Assembly: GCF_041438865.1 (NCBI RefSeq)
Contig: NZ_CP109450.1
Span: 5,954,501 to 6,018,500 of the forward strand
DNA: 64,000 nt
Direction of reading: 5' to 3'
From: Streptomyces sp. NBC_01471
GTDB lineage: Bacteria > Actinomycetota > Actinomycetes > Streptomycetales > Streptomycetaceae
Position 1 is the stretch's first letter; each line of letters opens with the position of its first letter. The position numbers were made by a program, and so were the translations under genes. The notes under the pieces were generated by a model. The model was not told where the DNA came from and ran no database searches. It saw nothing but the letters and a program-made list of their open reading frames with translations. Positions 32,189-40,006 of the stretch are shown here, in pieces.

Positions 32189-32308
32189 TTAGAGGGCCGG
32201 CGCCTGTGTCGCACGGCAACACACTCGGTCGAAGTCGTGATGCTGACGGGACGGCCAGAACGGTTCGAGGTCGAAGCGACCGGTCGAGGTGTTCTGATGG
32301 CGGGCCAT
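32189..32308 (-). CDS. Putative regulatory leader peptide (39 aa)
   Basis: A small ORF read leftward, ending 83 bases before the winged-helix gene. The product starts MARHQNTSTGRFDLEP and ends with SRQHHDFDRVCCRATQAPAL. This tail follows the pattern of the short actinobacterial putative leader peptides (SRRHIDLxRVxSAxCR-like) that precede sulfur-related and other genes, including adjacent cysteine codons (TGT TGC). The ATG has no Shine-Dalgarno; TTCAAT seven bases upstream could be a -10 element of a leaderless message. The rest of the 357-base gap (32106-32462) contains no other gene. Confidence 0.55.
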   Translation of the reverse strand: MARHQNTSTGRFDLEPFWPSRQHHDFDRVCCRATQAPAL

Positions 32309-32462
32309 GTGCCCATTGAACCAGATGCGGCGGGGCAGCAGCAGGGGCTGCCGGCAAAGGAACGGACCAGGAGGCACCGGCCGGTGCGGCGGACGCCCCC
32401 CGTGGGACCGCGCTGGAGCGGCGCACCCCCGTGCTCGGATCCGGTGGCCGACACTGTTCGGT

Positions 32463-33389
32463 ATGACGAAACCATCCCGTACGAAGCCGCGCATCGGTCT
32501 GCTCGGCACCGGCCCCTGGGCGCGGTCCACCCACGCACCGGCGCTCGCCGCCCACCCGGACATCGAGTTCAGCGGGGTCTGGGGCAGACGGCCCGAGGCG
32601 GCGGCCGCGCTCGCCGCCGAGCACGGGACGACCGCGTACGACGATGCGGACGCGCTGTTCGCGGCGAGCGACGCGGTCGCGGTCGCTCTGCCGCCGGACA
32701 TCCAGGCACCGCTCGCGGCCCGTGCCGCGGCGGCCGGATGCCATCTGCTGCTCGACAAACCGGTCGCCACGACGGTCGCCGGCGCGCACGAGGTCGTGGC
32801 CGCAGCCGAGCGCTCCGGCGTCGCGTCCGTGGTCTTCTGCACGCTGCGCTTCACCCCCGGGGTGGCCGCGTGGACCGCCCGACAGGCCGCGACGGAAGGC
32901 TGGTTCACCGGCCGGGCGGAGTGGCTCGGAGCGCTCTTCTCACCCGGAGCGGACAGCCCGTACGCGGCGTCCCCGTGGCGCAGGGAGAAGGGCGGGCTGT
33001 GGGACGTGGGGCCGCACGCGCTCTCCGTTCTGCTGCCGGTGCTCGGGGACGCGACGGAGGTCACCGCGGCCGGTGGCGCCGAGGACACCGTCCACCTCGC
33101 CCTGCGCCACACCTCGGGCGCTTCCAGTTCGGCGACGCTCAGCCTGAGCGCCCCCGCCGCAGCGGCCGGCGCGACCGTCGAGTTCCGCGGCGCCCACGGG
33201 GTGGCGGTGCTGCCGGAGGGCCGTGGCGGCGGTGCGGGGGCGCCGTTCGCCGCAGCGGTCGACGCGCTGCTCGCGGCCGTAAGGACCGGTGAACCGCACC
33301 CGTGCGACGTGCGGTTCGGTCTGCGGCTGACCGAGATCCTGGCCGAGGCGGAGAGGCAACTGGCCGGGCGGAGGCAGGGAGACGACTGA
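32463..33389 (+). CDS. Gfo/Idh/MocA-family oxidoreductase
   Basis: A 308-residue NAD(P)-dependent oxidoreductase. The N-terminal Rossmann fold has IGLLGTGPWARSTHAPAL; DKPVATT carries the EKP-like catalytic lysine; GGLWDVGPHAL is the usual substrate-domain motif with its histidine. Such enzymes oxidise or reduce sugars and inositols; the substrate is not evident. ATG 32463 opens the fold. It is divergent from the winged-helix gene and its leader, and converges with the ArsC-like gene. Confidence 0.9.
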   Translation: MTKPSRTKPRIGLLGTGPWARSTHAPALAAHPDIEFSGVWGRRPEAAAALAAEHGTTAYDDADALFAASDAVAVALPPDIQAPLAARAAAAGCHLLLDKPVATTVAGAHEVVAAAERSGVASVVFCTLRFTPGVAAWTARQAATEGWFTGRAEWLGALFSPGADSPYAASPWRREKGGLWDVGPHALSVLLPVLGDATEVTAAGGAEDTVHLALRHTSGASSSATLSLSAPAAAAGATVEFRGAHGVAVLPEGRGGGAGAPFAAAVDALLAAVRTGEPHPCDVRFGLRLTEILAEAERQLAGRRQGDD

Positions 33390-33455
33390 CCGGACGGCGC
33401 TCCGCGGCGCCCGGTCACCGCACCGCTGACCGCGCCGCCCGGTGGGCCGGGGAAC

Positions 33456-33815
33456 TCACCGTCCGAGAGCGTCCCGTACGGCTTCCTCCGTACGCGCCAC
33501 CACCGCCGTGCCGTCGTCCGCCGTGATGACGGGCCGCTGGATCAGCTTCGGATGCCCGGCGAGCGCGGTGATCCACCGGTCCCGCGCCTCAGCGTCGCGC
33601 GGCCACTCCTTCAGCCCGAGCGCCTTCGCGTCCGGCTCCTGGGTCCGGGTGATGTCCCACGGTTCGAGCCCGAGCCGGCCGAGCACCGCCCGGATCTCGT
33701 CCTCACCCGGCACGTCCTCCAGGTACCTGCGGACGGTGTACGAAGCACCTTCCGCGTCCAGCAGGGCCACCGCGCTCCGGCACTTCGAGCACGCGGGATT
33801 GATCCAGATCTCCAT
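33456..33815 (-). CDS. ArsC/Spx-family protein (arsenate reductase-like)
   Basis: A 119-residue thioredoxin-fold protein with the ArsC signature INPACSKCRSAVALLD, which includes the reactive cysteine, and RRYLEDVPGEDEI, HPKLIQRPVI and EEAVRDAL further on. The RPVI segment contains an arginine expected in ArsC-type reductases. No ars operon genes (pump, repressor) are beside it, so it may instead be a general member of the ArsC family. ATG 33815 starts the motif region. Confidence 0.85.
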   Translation of the reverse strand: MEIWINPACSKCRSAVALLDAEGASYTVRRYLEDVPGEDEIRAVLGRLGLEPWDITRTQEPDAKALGLKEWPRDAEARDRWITALAGHPKLIQRPVITADDGTAVVARTEEAVRDALGR

Positions 33816-33944
33816 GGGGCCAAAGGTACGTGAGAGGCGGTCCGGACCCCTTCTGGCCAGGTCTTCTGTCAGTGCCCGGCAGTAAAATGGAGGCAGTTCG
33901 TGAGGGTCCGCGAGGGCCCCGTCACCAGCATCTGGAGGTCGCCG

Positions 33945-34202
33945 ATGGCCGTAGCCGTGTTCCCGACGGAGTCCCTGGTCAAGAAGCCGCTGCCCGCAGG
34001 AAAGCCACGTGACTGGTACGTCTCGCACAACCGCAGGCTGAAGGCGATGCGCCTGGCCATCGCCCTGCTCGACACCGGTGTCTACCGTCCCGATCAGGCA
34101 CCGAACCGGAAGATACGCTCCACAGCCGCCCTCGCGGGCATCCACCCGCCGTCCGACGCCACCTGCCGGATGGTCCGCGTCCTGATCCGCTTCGGGCGCT
34201 GA
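33945..34202 (+). CDS. Small conserved basic protein of unknown function (85 aa)
   Basis: A small ORF with a strong ribosome site (GGAGG at 33934-33938) before ATG 33945. The product is basic and Leu/Arg-rich (WYVSHNRRLKAMRLAIALLDTGVY, RVLIRFGR). I do not recognise a domain; the helical, charged composition would fit a small nucleic-acid or protein-binding factor. It converges with the methyltransferase gene, with a hairpin between. Confidence 0.7.
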   Translation: MAVAVFPTESLVKKPLPAGKPRDWYVSHNRRLKAMRLAIALLDTGVYRPDQAPNRKIRSTAALAGIHPPSDATCRMVRVLIRFGR

Positions 34203-34236
34203 GCACCCCGTCCCACCAGGAGAACCGACCTGCCGA

Positions 34237-34267
34237 GCGGGGCCCGGGACGCGGATCCGGGCCCCGC
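34237..34267. terminator. Bidirectional hairpin between convergent genes
   Basis: GCGGGGCCCGG (34237-34247) pairs perfectly with CCGGGCCCCGC (34257-34267) over a nine-base loop, between the 85-residue protein gene and the convergent methyltransferase gene. Confidence 0.75.
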
Positions 34268-34282
34268 ACCCCGGCCCGCCCA

Positions 34283-35185
34283 TCAGCGGGCGCCGCTGGT
34301 CCCGATCTCGCGGGTCCCGATCTCGCGTGAGCCGGTCTCGCGCGTTCCGATGACCACCGTGGCGTACCGCTCCGCGCAGCCGGCCACCCGCGCGGACAAC
34401 CCGTCCCGGGTGACCGTCCGTACGGCCGCGGGCGCCTGCCGTTCACTCGTCTCGAACAGCAGGTGCCCGCCCGGCGCCAGCCAGGGCAGCGCGGCCGCGG
34501 TGACCCGCCGCAGTACGTCGAGGCCGTCCGCACCACCGTCGAGCGCGAGGCGCGCCTCGTGCACCCGGGCCTCGGCGGGCAGCAGTTCGATCTCCTCGGT
34601 GGGGACGTACGGCACATTGGCCAGCAGGATGTCGACGCGTCCGCGCAGTGATCGCGGCAGCGGGCCGTACAGATCGCCCTCGTACACCCGCCCCCCGGCA
34701 CCGCCGACGTTGCGGCGGGCGCAGCGCACCGCGGCGGGGTCGACATCGGCCGCGTGCAGCTCGGCTCCGTCCAGCGCGGAGGCGAGCGCGGCGCCCAGGG
34801 CCCCGGAGCCGCAGCACAGGTCGACCACGACGGCCCGCGGCGGAGCGAGGGCGACGGCCTGCTCGACCAGGAACTCGGTGCGCCGGCGGGGTACGAAGAC
34901 ACCGGCGTCCACAGCGATGCGCAGGCCGCAGAACTCGGCCCAGCCCAGCACGTGTTCGAGCGGGAGACCCGCGACACGGCGGTCGACCATGGCGGCCAGC
35001 TCGGCGGAGTCGCACGAGGCGGAGACAAGGAGCTCCGCCTCGTCCTCGGCGAAGACACAGCCCGCGGCCCGCAGCCGGGTGACGACGGCGGAGAGCGGCA
35101 GAGGCAATTGGTGTGACAGCGGTGACTGGTGTGACAGCGGTGACTGATGTGACGGTGGTGACTGATGTGACGGTGGGACCGGCAT
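34283..35185 (-). CDS. PrmC/HemK-family protein glutamine methyltransferase-like protein
   Basis: A 300-residue SAM-dependent methyltransferase. The SAM site is VVDLCCGSGALGAAL, and the catalytic motif is NVPYVPTEE in place of the canonical NPPY, as in the putative protein N5-glutamine methyltransferase subgroup. An N-terminal helical region (HVLGWAEFCGLRIAVD, VFVPRRRTEFLVEQ) matches HemK/PrmC. Both ends are repetitive: SHQSP[L/P] units at the N-terminus and TREIG-type units at the C-terminus, encoded by short tandem repeats. ATG 35185 follows GAAAGG. Release-factor methylation is the family role, but this divergent member need not be the main PrmC. Confidence 0.85.
   Translation of the reverse strand: MPVPPSHQSPPSHQSPLSHQSPLSHQLPLPLSAVVTRLRAAGCVFAEDEAELLVSASCDSAELAAMVDRRVAGLPLEHVLGWAEFCGLRIAVDAGVFVPRRRTEFLVEQAVALAPPRAVVVDLCCGSGALGAALASALDGAELHAADVDPAAVRCARRNVGGAGGRVYEGDLYGPLPRSLRGRVDILLANVPYVPTEEIELLPAEARVHEARLALDGGADGLDVLRRVTAAALPWLAPGGHLLFETSERQAPAAVRTVTRDGLSARVAGCAERYATVVIGTRETGSREIGTREIGTSGAR
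34298..34342. repeat. 15-base tandem repeat, three units, in the methyltransferase 3' end
   Basis: GGTCCCGATCTCGCG occurs twice exactly (34298-34312, 34313-34327), with a diverged third unit to 34342. It encodes a run of five-residue repeats at the protein's C-terminus. Confidence 0.85.
35110..35176. repeat. 18-base tandem repeat, about 3.7 units, in the methyltransferase 5' end
   Basis: Units of the type GGTGTGACAGCGGTGACT start at 35110, 35128, 35146 and 35164; the first two are identical and the later two share several substitutions. They encode SHQSP[L/P] hexapeptides before the enzyme fold. Confidence 0.88.
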
Positions 35186-35452
35186 GTGAGCCTTTCGGGA
35201 TACCTGTGGGGCTCCCTCGGTCACCTGGGGTCAGATGAACCGTACGGTCGTGAGGGGGAGCGCCCGGCCTGCTGCAGCGGTAATGGGGCTCACCTCCTCG
35301 GTACGGTCCACGGGCGTGGGGAGGGGCAACAGTACATGAGCGGACTGCCGGCTCCCCAGCCCCTGGCCCCTGGCCGGTCTCTGGACGAAGGCGGCGACGG
35401 AGGCGGCGCCCCGGCCGCTCATGCCGCACCGGTCGCGCCGCCCTGTTGTGGC

Positions 35453-36820
35453 CTACGACGTGGCGGCGGTGTCCAGGGCGAGCACGCCCTTGGCCGGGAC
35501 CGTCGCGGTGACCTTGCCGTCGTCGCCGACCGTCACGGTGTTGCCCGCGCAGTTGTCCGGTGTCGCCTTGGCGACGTTGCAGTACGTGCCGCCGGGCAGT
35601 GACGTGGCGAACGTCTGCTGGAGGTCGCCGTCACCGTTGTTGAGGGCGACGAAGCCCTTGGCGCCGCGTCCGAAGGCGATGGCGCTGCCCTGCGACCACC
35701 AGTCGGTGACTGCCGCGTCGCCAACGGCGTTGTGGAATCCGACCATTCCGGTGATCTCGGGGTCGGCGTGCATATTGGTCCAGCCGTCGCTGCCGCTGGG
35801 CGGTCCCGCGTCCTTGTCGGACCACTCGTAGCCGGAGAAGACGTTCGGCGAGCCGTAGGGGTGCGCCAGCATGAAGGCGTTGGCGAGCTTGTAGGTGTCG
35901 CCGTCCTTGTAGCTGAGTGTCGAACCGTTGCGCTCGGTGTCCCAGTTGTCGACGAACGTGGTGGCCTTGTCGCCGGCCAGCTTTCCGTCGGAGACGTTCT
36001 GCAGACCGCCGAGGTCGCCTCCCTGGAAGGCGCTCTTGAGGTGGGTGCCGTAGCGGAACTCGTCGACGTCGCCGAGACCCGTGTACTCCTCGGGCTGCAC
36101 CGCCTCGCCGCTGCCGTAGATGACCTCGGAGACCCAGAACCCGGGGTCGGCCATCTTGCTCTTGATGCCCTGCATGTCGGCGGCGGCCATGTGCTTCGCC
36201 GCGTCGATACGGAACCCGTCGACGCCCGTCTTCCGCAGTCCGGTGAGGTAGGCCGCGATGGTGGACCGCACGTAGTCGCTGCCTGTGTCGAGGTCGGCCA
36301 GCCCGACCAGTTCGCAGGTCTGGACGTTCTCACGGTTGGTGTAGTCGGTGATGTCCTTGCGGCAGGTGTGGAAATCCGCGTCGCCGTAGGTCCCCGGGTA
36401 GGTGTACTTGCTGTACTGCGTGCCGCCGGTCCCGGTGCCGGAACCGGACGACATGTGGTTGATCACCGCGTCGGCGATCACCTTGACACCCGCCGCGTGG
36501 CACGCGCTCACCATGGACTGGAACGCGTCCGCGTCCCCGAGGCGTCCGGCGATCCGGTAACTCACGGGCTGGTACGAGGTCCACCACTGCGGCCCGGCGA
36601 TGTGCTCGGTGGCGGGTGACACCTCGACGTACCCGTAACCGGCCGGGCCGAGCGAGTCCGTGCAGATCTTGCCGACGTCCGTGTACGGACGCTCGAAGAG
36701 GGTTGCGGTGACGGTCCGGTCGCCGGGAGGCGCGGCCTGCGCCTGCCAGGGGGTGAGGGCGAGCAGACCGCCGGCAGCCATGACCCCGGCCATGGACACG
36801 CCGATCAGACGGTTGCGCAT
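35453..36820 (-). CDS. Secreted alpha-amylase (GH13)
   Basis: A 455-residue extracellular amylase with a signal peptide ending at WQAQAA. GH13 motifs: DAVINH, GFRIDAAKHM (nucleophile aspartate), WVSEVIYGSG (acid/base glutamate) and FVDNWDTER, where a tryptophan stands in the position that is histidine in many amylases. It ends with the C-terminal beta domain (PAKGVLALDT) and has no starch-binding CBM20, unlike some 560-residue Streptomyces amylases. ATG 36820 follows GAAGGAG. Its promoter carries CTTGC/GCAAG motifs like those at malE. It should supply maltodextrins to the MalEFG importer. Confidence 0.94.
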   Translation of the reverse strand: MRNRLIGVSMAGVMAAGGLLALTPWQAQAAPPGDRTVTATLFERPYTDVGKICTDSLGPAGYGYVEVSPATEHIAGPQWWTSYQPVSYRIAGRLGDADAFQSMVSACHAAGVKVIADAVINHMSSGSGTGTGGTQYSKYTYPGTYGDADFHTCRKDITDYTNRENVQTCELVGLADLDTGSDYVRSTIAAYLTGLRKTGVDGFRIDAAKHMAAADMQGIKSKMADPGFWVSEVIYGSGEAVQPEEYTGLGDVDEFRYGTHLKSAFQGGDLGGLQNVSDGKLAGDKATTFVDNWDTERNGSTLSYKDGDTYKLANAFMLAHPYGSPNVFSGYEWSDKDAGPPSGSDGWTNMHADPEITGMVGFHNAVGDAAVTDWWSQGSAIAFGRGAKGFVALNNGDGDLQQTFATSLPGGTYCNVAKATPDNCAGNTVTVGDDGKVTATVPAKGVLALDTAATS

Positions 36821-36936
36821 CGTTGCGGCTCCTTCGTCGTGCGGGCAGTGCGGTGTCCCGGGGCGGCCGCGTGCGGCCGACCGCCTTGGGGGGAGACGCA
36901 GAGGAGCCTGCCGGTAAGGCATGAGCACTTCAAGAG

Positions 36937-36975
36937 TTTGCGCAAAAGTTTCCTGCAAGTTGCAGAAATCTCTTG
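36937..36975. promoter_or_regulatory. MalR-like operator cluster upstream of the alpha-amylase gene
   Basis: TTTGCGCAAA (36937-36946) is a perfect palindrome, and CTGCAAGTTGCAG (36953-36965) is a palindrome around a central G; a further CTTGC lies at about 36971. They sit 117-155 bases upstream of the amylase start. The half-sites match those in the aglA/malE region (7369-7389, 7491-7513). Confidence 0.6.
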
Positions 36976-37024
36976 CCGTGTGGGTCGTCGGTGAGGGCAG
37001 GTGAGGGTGAGAGCGGCTGCCGGC

Positions 37025-37801
37025 CTACCGGGCGGGCCGGCTGTTGGGCGGATGCCGCAGGACACAGTCGCCGCAGAGGCCGCCGCCCGGAATCCGGTAG
37101 TAGAGGCAGCAGTTGTTGCGCAGGAACGCGAAGCCCAGCCCCTCCTCGACGATGAAATCGCCGCTGCCGGCGAGGGGTTCGCTCTCCAGCACGGCAGCCG
37201 CCAGCGAGGTGGTCCGCGCCTCGGCGTCGGGCCGCCTGCCGTTCAGTACGCGCACCGCTCCGACCAGGGCGGACGCTGCGTTGCCCCGCAGCGTGTGCGG
37301 CGAGAGGCCATACCGGGCCCGCAGGACCGTGTGGAACGGCCGCAGATGGGCGAGGCCCACCGCCGCGACTACGGCACCGGCCGGGTGGTCCTGCTGTGGC
37401 CCCTGCGGTGCGAGTACCGGTTCGGGCAGCCACAGTTCGAGCGGCCCCTCGCCGGTGAGACGCACCCGCAGCCGGTCCGGGGCCAGGTCCGGCAGGCGCC
37501 CGGCGAGAACGGCCGCGCCGAGCGCGACCGACCAGAGGCGGGAGGCGAGACCCAGCTGAAGGGTGGAAGCGGCCACCCGGAGCTGGTCGGTCCCCATCCG
37601 CCGGGCGTACAGCCGCACATACGCACCGAGCGGACCGCCCGTGCCGTCGCCGTCGGGGGCGTCGGCGCCGTCCGTTCCGTACAGATCCGACAGGGTCCTG
37701 AACCCTTCCGGATCGGGCCGCTCGCCGTGTTGAACGGTGAAGTACGGCCCTACGGACTCCAGTTGGGCGAGTACGGCGGAGGCTTCAGTCACGAGGTGCA
37801 C
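37025..37801 (-). CDS. FhuF-like (2Fe-2S)-binding protein
   Basis: A 258-residue protein whose C-terminus NNCCLYYR ... LCGDCVL is the CCx10CxxC-type cluster-binding motif of FhuF-like ferric reductases, which release iron from siderophores. The preceding helical region has LGAYVRLYARRMGTDQLRVAAS and HTLRGNAASALVGAVRVL, typical of the group. The GTG start at 37801 is tentative, with another GTG three codons in and no strong ribosome site. No siderophore genes are adjacent. A 14-base palindrome lies 120 bases upstream. Confidence 0.82.
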   Translation of the reverse strand: MHLVTEASAVLAQLESVGPYFTVQHGERPDPEGFRTLSDLYGTDGADAPDGDGTGGPLGAYVRLYARRMGTDQLRVAASTLQLGLASRLWSVALGAAVLAGRLPDLAPDRLRVRLTGEGPLELWLPEPVLAPQGPQQDHPAGAVVAAVGLAHLRPFHTVLRARYGLSPHTLRGNAASALVGAVRVLNGRRPDAEARTTSLAAAVLESEPLAGSGDFIVEEGLGFAFLRNNCCLYYRIPGGGLCGDCVLRHPPNSRPAR

Positions 37802-37946
37802 CAGGGGTTCGACGGCTGAGGTTCGGCGGCTGGGGTTCAGGGCCGCGCGTTCACCACCGCACGTTCACGGGCTGCGGGGTCCCGGACTGCGGTGGTGAAG
37901 AACGTGGACCCGTCAGCCTAGGTCCTGTCCGGACAGGGTCTGAGGG

Positions 37947-37976
37947 CCGGGCCGCAGCCCTGGGGACGCGGCCCGG
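37947..37976. terminator. Hairpin after the Fpg/Nei gene
   Basis: CCGGGCCGC (37947-37955) pairs with GCGGCCCGG (37968-37976) across a 12-base loop, 11 bases beyond the stop of the leftward glycosylase gene. Confidence 0.6.
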
Positions 37977-37987
37977 TGTCACGGTGG

Positions 37988-38854
37988 CTACTTCAGCAGC
38001 CGCGACATCCGCCGGTCCGCCAGGATTCTGCCGCCTGTCTGGCAGGTGGGGCAGTACTGCATCGAGGAGTCCGCGAAGGAGACCTCGCGGATCGTGTCCC
38101 CGCAGACGGGGCACGGCTCTCCCGCGCGCCCGTGCACGCGCAGCCCGCTCTTCTTCTCCGCCTTGAGATTGCGCAGGGCCAGCCCCCGGGACCGTTCGAC
38201 CGCCTCGCCGAGCGTCGTCCCGATCGTCGCGTACAGCACGGCCACCTCCTCCTCGGAGAGCTTGGCGGCCAGCCGGAACGGCGACATCCGGGCGGCGTGC
38301 AGGATCTCGTCCGAGTACGCGTTGCCGATCCCGGCGATCACACTCTGGTCGCGCAGCACGCCCTTGATCTGGCGGCGCTCTCCCTCCAGCAGGCCGGTGA
38401 AGGCGGCCGGCGTGAAGGAGTCGGCGAGGGGGTCGGGCCCCAGGCGGGCGATGCCGGGCACCTCCAGCGGATCCCGGACGACGTAGACCGCCAGCCGCTT
38501 CTGGGTACCGGCCTCGGTGACGTCGAACCCCGCGCCCTCGGGCTCGGTCAGCCGGACACGGAGCGCCAGCGGGCCCTTGCCCGGGCGGGGTGGCGCGTCC
38601 GGCAGACGGTCGCTCCAGCGGACCCAGCCCGCCCTGGCGAGATGCATGACCAGATGCACTCCGCCGATCCCGAGGTCGAGGAACTTGCCGTGCCTGGTCA
38701 CACTGTCGAACGATTGCCCTTCGAGCACGGTGAGGGGCGGGTCGTAGGTCTTGAGCGCGTGGACGGCCACCGGGTGGACACGGGCGACGGTGCGGCCGAC
38801 GACGTGCTCGCCCAGGAACCGGGTGAGGGACTCGACCTCCGGCAATTCAGGCAT
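37988..38854 (-). CDS. Fpg/Nei-family DNA glycosylase/AP lyase
   Basis: A 288-residue base-excision repair enzyme. It starts MPELPEVE; the N-terminal proline and Glu3 are the catalytic residues of the family. GNAYSDEIL marks the helix-two-turn-helix DNA-binding region, and CPVCG ... CPTCQ the C-terminal zinc finger. Sequence alone does not fix whether it prefers oxidised purines (Fpg) or pyrimidines (Nei). ATG 38854 is fixed by the required N-terminal proline. It lies downstream of, and on the same strand as, a SnoaL-like gene. Confidence 0.93.
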   Translation of the reverse strand: MPELPEVESLTRFLGEHVVGRTVARVHPVAVHALKTYDPPLTVLEGQSFDSVTRHGKFLDLGIGGVHLVMHLARAGWVRWSDRLPDAPPRPGKGPLALRVRLTEPEGAGFDVTEAGTQKRLAVYVVRDPLEVPGIARLGPDPLADSFTPAAFTGLLEGERRQIKGVLRDQSVIAGIGNAYSDEILHAARMSPFRLAAKLSEEEVAVLYATIGTTLGEAVERSRGLALRNLKAEKKSGLRVHGRAGEPCPVCGDTIREVSFADSSMQYCPTCQTGGRILADRRMSRLLK

Positions 38855-39002
38855 AACGCCATTCTGCCTCGCATCGGCGCGATCGGACCGCTGGGCCGGC
38901 CGCCGACGGCCGCGACGGCCGGACACCCCTCGCCCCGGACACCCGACGGCCCGGACACCCCCGGCCCGATGCCGCCGGGCCGGGGCAGATCGGGGCAGGC
39001 CC

Positions 39003-39374
39003 TCAGGCGGCGGGAACGCGGTCCAGGAAGCCGTACACCGTACGGATGCGGCCGTCCTCGGCGAGCGCGATCACATCGGACCCGGCGACGGGCGCCGAGC
39101 CGTCGGCGAGGGACACCAGCTCCCAGCCGAAGCGGGCGATGCCGTGGTGGCCGTCGACGGTCCCGGTCTGCCGGAACTCGAAGCCGGGGAACTGTACTCC
39201 GGCCGCCGCGATCACGGCCGCGATGCCCTCGTGCCCGGTGACGTCGGCCACCGGGTCGGTATAGCTGCCGTCCTCACTCCAGGCGGCGGCCACGGCCTTG
39301 GCGATCTCCCCGGGGCGCCCGGCGGCGTTCCACGCCTCGAAGTAACGGGCGACAGCGGTCTCGTGCACAGACAT
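39003..39374 (-). CDS. SnoaL-like / NTF2-fold protein
   Basis: A 123-residue protein with the NTF2-like pattern: an N-terminal helix (VARYFEAWNAAGRPGEIAKAV), then AAWSEDGSYTDPVADVTGHEGI, FPGFEFRQTG and a C-terminal GRIRTVYGFLDR. Members act as small-molecule isomerases, cyclases or hydrolases, or as binding proteins; the ligand here is unknown. ATG 39374 directly precedes the first helix. Confidence 0.85.
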   Translation of the reverse strand: MSVHETAVARYFEAWNAAGRPGEIAKAVAAAWSEDGSYTDPVADVTGHEGIAAVIAAAGVQFPGFEFRQTGTVDGHHGIARFGWELVSLADGSAPVAGSDVIALAEDGRIRTVYGFLDRVPAA

Positions 39375-39574
39375 GGTGGATCAGCCTCCGGCAGGTCGTA
39401 CGGGCGATGGGCTCCGAACCCCGAAGGAGTGCGCCTCCCGGGCTTCGGTTGGCCTCAGCCTGCCGTGCGGGCGCGAAGGGGTCGATTACGTCGGGGGTAA
39501 TGGTGCCGAGCCGCCGGACTGTCGAACGTCACCGGGCTCGGCACTGCCGGACGTCACCGGGCTCGGCCGTGTCC

Positions 39575-39925
39575 TCACAGCCATCGCTGGGCGGCCTCGA
39601 CGCTGTCGCCGCCACTGGTGTTGAACGCGATGGCGGCCTGCGGTGCGTGCTGCCGGACCAGATTCACCGCCTGCTCGAACAGTTCCAGGAGCACCTCCGG
39701 CTTACGGATGCCGCCTCCGACGACCACCACGTCCCACGCCCGTCCGGACAGCGCGGAGACCATCGCCGGTCCGGCCGACCCGTCGAGCGCGATGAGTGCC
39801 ATGGACGCATCGATGCCGAGCTCACCGAAGCGGGCCAGCTCACCGTCGAGGAGCGCACGGAGGCCGTCCCCGTCGAGGCCGGGCACCCCCTGCGGATCAA
39901 TACCGAGAACGAGTACGGAAGACAT
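39575..39925 (-). CDS. Conserved hypothetical protein (116 aa, Rossmann-like)
   Basis: A 116-residue protein with alternating beta and alpha pattern: SSVLVLGIDP, ASMALIALD, WDVVVVGGGIRKPEVLLELFEQAVNLVRQH and IAFNTSGGDSVEAAQRWL. This looks like a small nucleotide- or cofactor-fold domain found as a stand-alone protein in Streptomyces. I cannot name a function. ATG 39925 begins the first strand. Just upstream of its stop lies a 17-base direct repeat (39526 and 39551). Confidence 0.75.
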   Translation of the reverse strand: MSSVLVLGIDPQGVPGLDGDGLRALLDGELARFGELGIDASMALIALDGSAGPAMVSALSGRAWDVVVVGGGIRKPEVLLELFEQAVNLVRQHAPQAAIAFNTSGGDSVEAAQRWL

Positions 39926-40006
39926 CCGGGCAGCCTACGGTGGCCGGGTCGCCCGGTGGCGTCCACGCCCGGACCCCGGATCCCGGACCCCGGGCGGCGG
40001 AGCCGG

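Noticed and set aside
33456..33815. Arsenic-resistance operon
   Set aside because: The ArsC-like gene stands alone without arsenite pump or ArsR genes.
35337..35602. Rightward small ORF starting MSGLPAPQPL
   Set aside because: It runs antisense into the amylase gene, is Gly/Ala/Pro-rich and has no ribosome site.
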